NCBI GenBank assembly: GCA_905160935.1
Contig: CAJHZI010000431.1
Span: forward strand, 2,871,015-2,935,014
Length of the DNA: 64,000 nucleotides
Direction: 5' to 3'
From: Enchytraeus crypticus
Taxonomy: Eukaryota; Annelida; Clitellata; Enchytraeida; Enchytraeidae
The position numbers and the translations under genes are program-made. Below, piece by piece: positions 56,251 through 64,000 of the stretch. Every line of letters begins with the position of its first letter. The first letter of the stretch is position 1. The notes under the pieces were generated by a model. That model had not been told where the DNA came from. It did not search any database and was given only the letters and a program-made list of their open reading frames with translations.

Positions 56251-56631
56251 GCAGTCTACCTTGTTAACGTCTCAGTTAACAGAAGACGAATGTGGCAGTC
56301 ACTCAGAAGCCGCTGCTTTTATACTGCCTCAGAGGCGAACCGGTTACGTGATTGTTGAACCGGTTAAGTTAACTGGTTCTGTTAATTTACCGGTTAAATA
56401 AACTGGTTACGGCTCATTAGATTTAGCTGTCTTTCAGAACTAACATATTAACGTTTGTTTTATTTTAACTTAGAATTTTGGAATATACTGAAAAAATATT
56501 AAATTAAAATTGTTTAATAAAAGTTATTAAATTCGTGGCTTATACAGCTTGTTGGTGTGTCTCTTAAAGAACACATAACACAGAGTCGGAGTAGGAGTAT
56601 GTATCTTAGGCCCGCTACTAGAACAGTAACC

Positions 56632-56752
<121 letters not shown>

Positions 56753-56823
56753 AATATGTTTATTATGTCAAACACATCATACAAAATATAGGCCCTACCA
56801 CAAAGCTACGGTAAGCTACAAGT

Positions 56824-57130
56824 ACCGAGCGGAGTGAGCTCTAATTATAAGAGTTACAGCAAAAATTAGCACTAATTGAGCTCTAATTTTCTATAGAGTT
56901 GTTATGTTTGCACGAGAAATTTGCGGAGCGAACTTGACGCTGGCCCCAAAAATGTACCTCAAATTAGTGCAATTTTTTTGCTGCAACTCGCGTAATTAGA
57001 GCTTCTTATCGGTTCGTATTGAGTACTACAGTGCTCTATAAGAACCGAATGGAGCGAGCTCTAATTACGAGAGTTGCAGCAAAAAATTGCACTAATTTAA
57101 ATCTAATTTTTGGCATATAAGTTAGATTTA
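56824..57130. repeat. three-copy repeat in +,-,+ order
   Basis: A ~45-bp unit (agctctaatta..agagtt-cagcaaaaa) occurs at ~56836 (+), 56960-57003 (reverse) and ~57056 (+), so either + copy can pair with the middle one. Confidence 0.65.
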
Positions 57131-58035
57131 TTTGAAGAAGTTTTGGAGCCAACTTGACGGAGCAGAGGCTTTACCAATCAAACACTGGCTTTGTCATGAT
57201 TCCGGTCGAGTGATATCCAACTTGAGTTAATTATATAATCATATTCATGTAAAAATGACTTAATTAGTTACAGAAATGCATATATAATAAATTATAATAA
57301 GCCCTATAGACTGTATTAACGATATAATAATACGTAGACTATACAATGTTTGGTTTATAGACTACATAATTCTTGGTTGAATTTTGTCCGTTACATGACA
57401 TTAAATTACAAAATTGTTATCACAATAGCAGCTAAGAAAAACTCTATCTTTTTTAAAATATACATGTAGATTTGGAAAGGGCTAATGTGTTGGAAAAGAT
57501 GGAATAGTATAGATGCAGTTGGTTTGATGAGTGTCATTTAATCCAAACATCGCACACTCTTTTATAATAATTAAAAAAAATTTACATCATATTTTTACAA
57601 GAAAATTTAAGAATTGGGTGTAACTAAGACAGCACTTTGCATCATATACATGTAAATAAGATATCAGTCGTTAGTGTGCAATCCGTTGCGGACCAAGTCT
57701 GAAATATCAAAATGAATTTTGAAATGTTGCAAGGCCTATATTTGTGTTAAGAAATTTATTTAATCATTTCTGAGATAGCAATGTAGACATACTTAACCTA
57801 TTTTGATGAAGAGCTGTCATGAAATTTGCCCACGAATCGAATTAGGATAATGCAATTTTTCTAATAACTGGGATTAAGACGTAGGCTTCATCTTATCCAG
57901 AAGTTCATCCTACACCATTTCCCCCTAATTCTACCACCTACAGCCAATTTTATAAAGGGAAATATTTTAAAAGTTAAACCAAAGTGAACTAAAATTTCTT
58001 TAATTTAATAATAGGGTGAGTTCTGATTATCTTCG
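57131..58035. other. intergenic, 5' of the secreted-protein gene
   Basis: AT-rich, no repeats or exons identified. Any promoter for the gene at 58036 would be here, with no clear element seen. Confidence 0.45.
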
Positions 58036-58237
58036 ATGATGTTCAGCGACATTGGCCTAATGAATCTGTGTGTGCTCGCATTTTGCATGAGCATCACCAT
58101 GGCCGCTTATCCAGAAAGGTCAGCTCTGTTCAGCAAGGTAAACAGTGGGTCAGGAAACTGTAGAACAGATGCAGGCGATTTAACTCTGAGAGCTGAATCT
58201 AAGCTTCAGTGCGCGGTCCATCTGGTGAATACATTTG
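58036..58237 (+). CDS. secreted protein exon 1 (signal peptide)
   Basis: Two in-frame ATGs (58036, 58039) precede a hydrophobic run LMNLCVLAFCMSITMAA. The mature part holds two cysteines (NCRTD, LQCAVHL). Confidence 0.52.
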
Positions 58238-58664
58238 GTAGGAAAATTGATATATACATGTGGATATAAACTTTTACTAAATGTATCACTTAGGGTCCAC
58301 TTTAAATTAACCGGAGAATATCTACAGTAAGTACATTATTATTATAATATTTTAACTGAAACAATGTGTTGGATTTAAATTGAAAAGTAAATTAGTTGGC
58401 AGACGGCTTTTAAATTTTGACCTAATTTTCTACATAGTATAGTCAATTTAATGCTTAGTGTGACGAAATCAGTCTAATTAGCAAAGAAATTCTATTTAAT
58501 CATTGACTTTAATTTAAACTTAAATGGTAATCACTTTAGTATTTCTCGCTCTTACAGGACCAATGCGAGGCTCATTCAACTTCCACAGTCAATCCAGAAA
58601 CTGTTCCCTCTTCCAGCAATCAGGAGGTTCTCTGTCCTATCAAAATAACTGTAAAAATTATCAG
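58036..58664 (+). CDS. secreted Cys-containing protein, possible PAN/apple domain, 3' incomplete
   Basis: Exon 58036-58237 begins MMFSDIGLMNLCVLAFCMSI, a plausible signal peptide with cleavage near TMA-AYP. It ends phase 1 at gtagga. Exon 58558-58664 (acceptor ctcttacag, donor gtattt, phase 0 out) encodes GSFNFHSQSRNCSLFQQSGG and NNCKNYQ. SKLQCAVHL followed by SFNFHSxSRxCSLF recalls the C...C..FNF...C.L pattern of PAN/apple domains, which mediate protein or sugar binding outside cells. The usual central Cys just before FNF is absent (RGSFNF). Later exons would have to lie beyond the LTR element that starts 193 bp downstream. Alternatively this is a short taxon-specific secreted protein. Function is not assigned. 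Confidence 0.5.
58558..58664 (+). CDS. secreted protein exon 2 (PAN-like half)
   Basis: The phase matches exon 1. Two cysteines (RNCSLF, NNCKNY). The exon lies 193 bp before the LTR element. Confidence 0.52.
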
Positions 58665-58719
58665 GTATTTCTGCTGCCTTCTTATCTCAGCTTCAGAGCC
58701 CGTTACCAATAAACAGAAT

Positions 58720-58800
58720 ATGTCAGTGACGGTTCTAGCGCAGGATCTGAACCCTCAGCCTGCTGACTAGGCTAACTGTGTAAACGGTCATCTGACTGAT
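58720..58800 (-). mobile_element. SINE family A, partial
   Basis: atgtcagtgacggttctagc then aggatctgaaccctcagcct, just before the LTR element. Confidence 0.5.
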
Positions 58801-58856
58801 CAAAAGTGATCATGCATGCGACTGATTCAATTAATTTCTAGCAGCATTTTTGGCAT

Positions 58857-60556
58857 TGTCGCGAACAGCCTTGCTGCCTGTTCGTCCTCGAGCGGTTGTC
58901 TTATTCTGGACCCGCTCGACGGTCGGCAGTACTTCGAGACGGCAGCTTTTTTCGTCGAATGCTTTATTAAGGGTACCGCTTGTCAGGAGGAACCGAGGTG
59001 CTGCGTCTTCAAATGATACTTCTTTCCTCGTATCATCCGTCTCGATAGGCCTCTCTTGTTCGTTACCGACTGAGTAGGCCAAGGTCCAACCCCCCTTGTC
59101 TACTTCGTAATTGGGTTCTCGGGAACCCGGTGCACAGCGTCGACGCTGGACCGAGTCGGGAGTAGAAGCATACTCCACGTCTTCTATGTATTTAGACGAT
59201 GATGGTTGATTTTCTTCCATGCTTCCTCGTGATATCCGTGGTTCTCGGGGCGAAGTGATGTGGTGACCCGAACCGGTAGTGGAAGCGTCTGCGTTATCTT
59301 GGGCGATCACGGTTGGATTTTCTACCCTGCTTCCTAGTTTTACAAACTTGTAGTATATAATTAATTGATTGGTTGTTTTAACTGCGACGAACTTTATTTT
59401 CTTTACCCTACTAAAACGTCCCTTTACCTTTTTAGACTTATTCTTCCCTATCCTTTTACTATTGGTCTTCCCGTATTTTCTACTCCTAATAGGTAATCCT
59501 ACTCCCGCCTGCAGAGACGAACTCGACCCAGCGCTTAGCAAATACCTGCAGAGACGAACTCGACCCAGGCAGCAGCCGAACTCGACCCGGGTATCGCCGT
59601 GGACTACCAGCCTCCCGCCTGCAGAGACACACTCGACCCAGGCGCTTAGCAAATACCCGCAAAGACGAACTCGACCCGGGTATCGCCGTGGACTACCAGC
59701 CTCCCGCCTGCAGAGACACACTCGACCCAGGCGCTTAGCAAATACCCGCAGAGACGAACTCGACCCGAGTATTGCCGTGGACTACCAGCCTCCTCGCCTG
59801 TAGAGACACACTCGACCCAGGCGCTTAGCGAATACCCGCAGAGACGGACTCGACCCGGGTATCGCCGTGGACTACTAGCCTCTTCGCCTGTAGAGACACA
59901 CTCGACCCAGGCGCTTAGCGAATACCCGCAGAGACGGACTCGACCCGGGTATCGCCGTGGACTACTAGCCTCCTACCTGGGCCTACCCAGGGGGACACTG
60001 AACTCTCTCGCCTCCAAATTAGCCTTCGCGGCTTGGGACACTAGCCAACCTGAGGGGCCCCTTACCTATCCCGTAGGGAGTCAGTAAGGGAAAGGATCAT
60101 TGAGACTCGATCCTTTATGAGAACTACACGTTGTACACCGTATAGACCCATCGGATCCGCCCTCCTGGGAACCTACTCAGACGAACCAAGTAGGCCCCCG
60201 GCCCCAACTTGTTTCTATTGTATCTCCGGCCGCTTAATATACTACTCAAGCGATCGACTTCAGCCAACCCCGGCACTTCTCGTTTAATCGATTTACGCGT
60301 TAGCTGCGTCACTTTGGAAATACCCAGCGTAATAATCTAGCTAGGCCTACTTATAACTTCGACTTATATAATCTATCATAAATCTTTGGAAATACCCTAC
60401 GTCACTTAATATTTATAAATAAAAGCTGTATAATATTTGCTTTCGATCTATAATATATATTTCCTAATATATTAATAACTGCTATATAATATCTGTTTTC
60501 TATCTACAATATATATTTCTTAATATAATAATTGTGAACAAGGCGTGTTCATTACA
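58857..60556 (-). repeat. LTR, 3' copy (element sense)
   Basis: 1700 bp. It contains a 59500-59990 block of ~90-bp subrepeats (cgacccgggtatcgccgtgg core) and an open frame on the minus strand down to 58831. It differs from the other LTR mainly in the number of subrepeats and a few substitutions and small indels, suggesting fairly recent insertion. Confidence 0.85.
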
Positions 60557-60575
60557 CAGCCTCCCCCTTTGTGAA
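60557..60575 (-). other. polypurine tract
   Basis: Minus-strand purine run with GGGGGAGG directly before the LTR starting TGTAATG. Confidence 0.7.
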
Positions 60576-62007
60576 ATAATCGTCCCGATTATCCGTTTTA
60601 AACCTCAATAAAACTCGCCGCAGTTCAGAATTAACTTTTTTTTCTTTTTTTTTTTTTTTTCTTTTTTTTGTTTTATGGTTTTTTTTAAAAATTAATATCT
60701 GATAATTGCGTATTCATGATTTTAAAAAGAAATACTGATTAAAATCCTCTCTAGTTCTTCCTACATCTTTCTACCTCCTGTACGTATCAATCTTTTACTT
60801 CTGATATTCGGCCTACCCAAAATGTAAGAGAGTGTTCGAAATGAATATCAAAAATTCCCGTGACGGCTAAGTATCATACCTATCACCAGTCACTTCAACA
60901 CCGGACATCTATGGTTATACATGCCATAATTTAGTCGGAGACGAGGCCAGAAGTGAAACACTATGACGGAGGGAAGGGTGTCCTTAGTTATCACCTAACA
61001 CAGACTATCATTCGCGATAAGTCTGCCAACCCTAGCGACATGTGCACCCATATTCGCGAATAACTTTGGACAATGTCCGAAACAAGACTAGAAGGGAAAC
61101 ACTATGACGGAGGGATGGGTGTCCTTGGTTATCACCCAACACAGACTATCATTTGCGATAAATCTGCTAACCCTAACGACATTTTCACCCAGATTCGCGA
61201 ATAACATTAATGAGACTATTCTATGACACCCAGATTCGCGAATAACATTAATGAGACTATTCTATGACTTACATTATCGGTCATATCCTCTCGTACTCAT
61301 GTTGGCGAAAAATCTCAATTCGACTCTAGTCCTCTGGCGTTGGAAAGCATAGAAATATTTCTATCGTGCCCTGGACTCTGATATCACTCGCGCTCTCAAT
61401 TCTCCTGTACTTGTACACATTCTCGCACCTTCTTTCTGCTGGTCTCTACTGCGATCTTACAGTATTACTGAAAACACATGATCACATACTAGGCCTACGC
61501 CTTCAAATATTTACACTGAAAATTATCAGAACATAATACTTCGATGACATGCGGGTTTCAGCACTCTTTCTCGAGCAAGCTTAATTACTGTCGCTCGACT
61601 TCTAATTAATTAATAGTACACTACCTTAATAAATCGACAAACTTAAAAACTAAACGACACTATGAAGTCCATGTCGTAAAATACTTATATGTGCTCCAAT
61701 TGCGTTAAGATTTCGTACGACTTATTATTAAAATAAAATTTCTCCGCAATTGTTACGTGGCCTAAAACGTCGCATATTTAATGTTTTCCAAACCAAAACT
61801 CCTTATATATCCACAGTCTTTTGATGCTGACTGTTAAATATATGTTACCGCTGAATTCAGGCCAAGGCCTAACATTTTCATTAACTACCTGATCAATACG
61901 TCTTGTTCTTACTTCTACCTTCATCTCTTAATGAAATATCAATATCTTTTCTTGTTCATTTCCCGTTGAACTTAATTCTTCGTTAACGACCCTAATAATC
62001 CCTATTA

Positions 62008-62685
62008 CTATGATTGTCTTAACATTTCGTCGACAGCCACAAGATCCCGAGTAATTCCTGTCTTTCTCCTACTACTTCGCTGATGACCCCAATGATCCCG
62101 AGTATGAACCCGGTAATTCAATATAACCTCGTCCTCATCGTCTATTTTGTAGTTAGACCCCGCCGGCCAGGGTTTATATCTCCCGTAATAGCCGGAAATC
62201 CCACTTCTGACACCATTTGTCGCGAACAGCCTTGCTGCCTGTTCGTCCTCGAGCGGGTGTCTTATTCTGGACCCGCTCGACGGTCGGCAGTACTTCGAGA
62301 CGGCAGCTTTTTCGTCGAATGCTTTATTAAGGGTACCGCTTGTCAGGAGGAACCGAGGTGCTGCGTCTTCAAATGATACTTCTTTCCTCGTATCATCCGT
62401 CTCGATAGGCCTTTCTTGTTCGTTACCGACTGAGTAGGCCAAGGTCCCACCCCCCTTGTCTACTTCGTAATTGGGTTCTCGGGAACCCGGCGCACAGCGT
62501 CCACGCTGGACCGAGTCGGGAGTAGAAGCATACTCCACGTCTTCTATGTATTTAGACGATGATGGTTGATTTTCTTCCATGCTCCTTTGGTAGATCCTAT
62601 CCCGTAATATCTGTGGTTCTCGGGGCGAAGTGATGTGGTGACCCGAACCAGTAGTGGAAGCGTCTGCGTTATCTTGGGCGATCAC
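62008..62685 (-). CDS. retroelement open frame crossing the LTR/internal border
   Basis: 225 codons on the minus strand, starting inside the 5' LTR and ending in the internal region. It is Ser/Glu/Asp-rich with no retroviral Gag zinc knuckle or catalytic motif. The first two thirds are also present in the other LTR (58831-59721, 296 codons, different end). It could be a gag-like remnant or a protein unique to the element; whether it is translated is unknown. Confidence 0.4.
   Translation of the reverse strand: MIAQDNADASTTGSGHHITSPREPQILRDRIYQRSMEENQPSSSKYIEDVEYASTPDSVQRGRCAPGSREPNYEVDKGGGTLAYSVGNEQERPIETDDTRKEVSFEDAAPRFLLTSGTLNKAFDEKAAVSKYCRPSSGSRIRHPLEDEQAARLFATNGVRSGISGYYGRYKPWPAGSNYKIDDEDEVILNYRVHTRDHWGHQRSSRRKTGITRDLVAVDEMLRQS
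62198..62215 (-). other. primer binding site for tRNA-Leu
   Basis: 18 bases on + equal the tRNA-Leu 3' end including CCA, separated by 2 bases from the LTR. Confidence 0.8.
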
Positions 62686-64000
62686 GGTTGGATTTTCTAC
62701 CCTGCTTCCTAGTTTTACAAATTTGTAGTATATAATTAATTGATTGGTTGTTTTAACTGCGACGAACTTTATTTTCTTTACCCTACTAAAACGTCCCTTT
62801 ACCTTTTTAGACTTATTCTTCCCTATCCTTTTACTATTGGTCTTCCCGTATTTTCTACTCCTAATTGGTATTCCTACTCCCGCCTGCAGAGACGAACTCG
62901 ACCCAGGCGCTTAGCAACTACCCGCAGAGACGAACTCGACCCGGGTATCGCCGTGGACTACCAGCCTCCTCGCCTGTAGAGACACACTCGACCCAGGCGC
63001 TTAGCGAATACCCGCAGAGACGGACTCGACCCGGGTATCGCCGTGGACTACTAGCCTCCCGCCTGCAGAGACACACTCGACCCAGGCGCTTAGCAAATAC
63101 CCGCAGAGACGAACTCGACCCGGGTATCGCCGTGGACTACCAGCCTCCCGCCTGCAGAGACACACTCGACCCAGGCGCTTAGCAAATACCCGCAGAGACG
63201 AACTCGACCCGAGTATTGCCGTGGACTACCAGCCTCCTCGCCTGTAGAGACACACTCGACCCAGGCGCTTAGCGAATACCCGCAGAGACGGACTCGACCC
63301 GGGTATCGCCGTGGACTACTAGCCTCTTCGCCTGTAGAGACACACTCGACCCAGGCGCTTAGCGAATACCCGCAGAGACGGACTCGACCCGGGTATCGCC
63401 GTGGACTACTAGCCTCCTCCCTGGGCCTACCCAGGGGGACACTGAACTCTCTCGCCTCCAAATTAGCCTTCGCGGCTTGGGACATTAGCCAACCTGAGGG
63501 GCCCCCTTACCTATCCCGTAGGGAGTCAGTAAGGGGAAGGATCATTGAGACTCGATCCTTATGAGAACTACACGTTGTACACCGTATAGACCCATCGGAG
63601 CCGCCCTCCTGGGAACCTACTCAGACGAACCAAGTAGGCCCCCGGCCCCCACTTGTTTCTATTGTATCCCCGGCCGCTTAATATACTACTCAAGCGATCG
63701 ACTTCAGCCAACCACGGCACTTCTCGTTTAATCGATTTACGCGTTAGCTGCGTCACTTTGGAAATACCCAGCGTAATAATCTAGCTAGGCCTACTTATAA
63801 CTTCGACTTATATAATCTATCATAAATCTTTGGAAATACCCTACGTCACTTAATATTTATAAATAACAGCTGTATAATATTTGCTTTCGATCTATAATAT
63901 ATATTTCCTAATATATTAATAACTGCTATATAATATCTGTTTTCTATCTACAATATATATTCCTTAATATAATAATTGTGAACAAGGCGTGTTCATTACA
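62218..64000 (-). repeat. LTR, 5' copy (element sense)
   Basis: 1783 bp to the window edge. Same ends as the other LTR, with the subrepeat block at 62878-63420 carrying about one extra unit. Confidence 0.85.

Larger units (their letters stand above)
60557..62217 (-). other. internal region of the LTR element
   Basis: No pol domain in any frame. Contains a T-rich run (60637-60690), a ~135-bp imperfect tandem duplication (60950-61200, marked by cactatgacggaggga) and a ~41-bp tandem duplication (61190-61267). Confidence 0.7.
58857..64000 (-). mobile_element. LTR retrotransposon, apparently non-autonomous, minus strand
   Basis: Two long direct repeats (58857-60556 and 62218-64000) begin TGTCGCGAACAG and end TTCATTACA on the + strand, i.e. 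TG...CA ends. Next to the second repeat, 62198-62215 reads atcccacttctgacacca, identical to the CCA-tailed 3' end of animal tRNA-Leu: a primer binding site for minus-strand orientation. Next to the first repeat, the minus strand reads acaaagggggaggctg, a polypurine tract. The internal part is only 1661 bp and shows no protease, reverse transcriptase, RNase H or integrase. The element therefore probably depends on an autonomous relative. The target-site duplication cannot be checked because the second LTR ends at the window edge. Confidence 0.85.

Noticed and set aside
55644-56401. Long Pro/Gly/Ala-rich frames on both strands
   Set aside because: All frames of the GC-rich 17-bp array lack stops; no protein signal.
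58850-59803. Plus-strand frames in the LTR (e.g. TRPRRLANTRRDELDP repeats)
   Set aside because: Shadow frames of the LTR subrepeats; the element is on the minus strand.

Overview
The window looks like nuclear DNA of an invertebrate animal. Genes are split into small exons with GT-AG introns (one intron in the first gene has a perfect TACTAAC branch point), the DNA is AT-rich and full of microsatellites and minisatellites, and it carries many non-LTR retrotransposon fragments, tRNA-derived SINEs, fold-back elements and one LTR retrotransposon. Clade could not be decided from sequence; a marine invertebrate is only a guess. All exon models below were built by eye from splice sites, reading phase and remembered family patterns, with no alignment run.

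Layout. (1) Positions 1-7926, + strand: the 3' part of a SPATS2/SPATS2L-type gene (DUF1387), whose 5' end lies outside the window, ending in an RGG-rich exon. (2) About 7.9-15.2 kb: 3' UTR and gene-free DNA with short repeats and LINE remnants. (3) 15181-39415, + strand: an 18-exon gene of about 1514 codons that starts with the Rab27-binding domain of MyRIP/Slac2 proteins (two helices around an eight-cysteine FYVE-like zinc finger) and, unexpectedly, carries one I-set immunoglobulin domain in the middle. (4) 39.4-43.4 kb: repeats plus a CR1/L2-type LINE whose 5' end is inverted. (5) 43466-49925, - strand: a complete four-exon SLX9 (FAM207A) ribosome biogenesis gene. (6) 49.9-58.0 kb: gene-free, with LINE fragments and a very GC-rich 17-bp minisatellite. 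(7) 58036-58664, + strand: the first two coding exons of a small secreted protein, possibly a degenerate PAN/apple domain. (8) 58857-64000: an LTR retrotransposon on the - strand with very long LTRs (about 1.7-1.8 kb), a tRNA-Leu primer binding site and only 1.66 kb of internal DNA without recognisable pol.

The genes are unrelated in function: an RNA-binding-type protein, a Rab/actin transport effector, a pre-ribosome factor and a secreted protein. What links the window is repeat behaviour. In several places tandem arrays start exactly on a gene boundary: MyRIP-like exon 3 and exon 7 splice donors, the exon 12 acceptor, the stop codon of the last exon, and the acceptor of a SPATS2 exon have each been tandemly copied. 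This, the Ig-containing MyRIP-like protein, the minimal LTR element and the LINE with twin-priming inversion are the points most worth checking.
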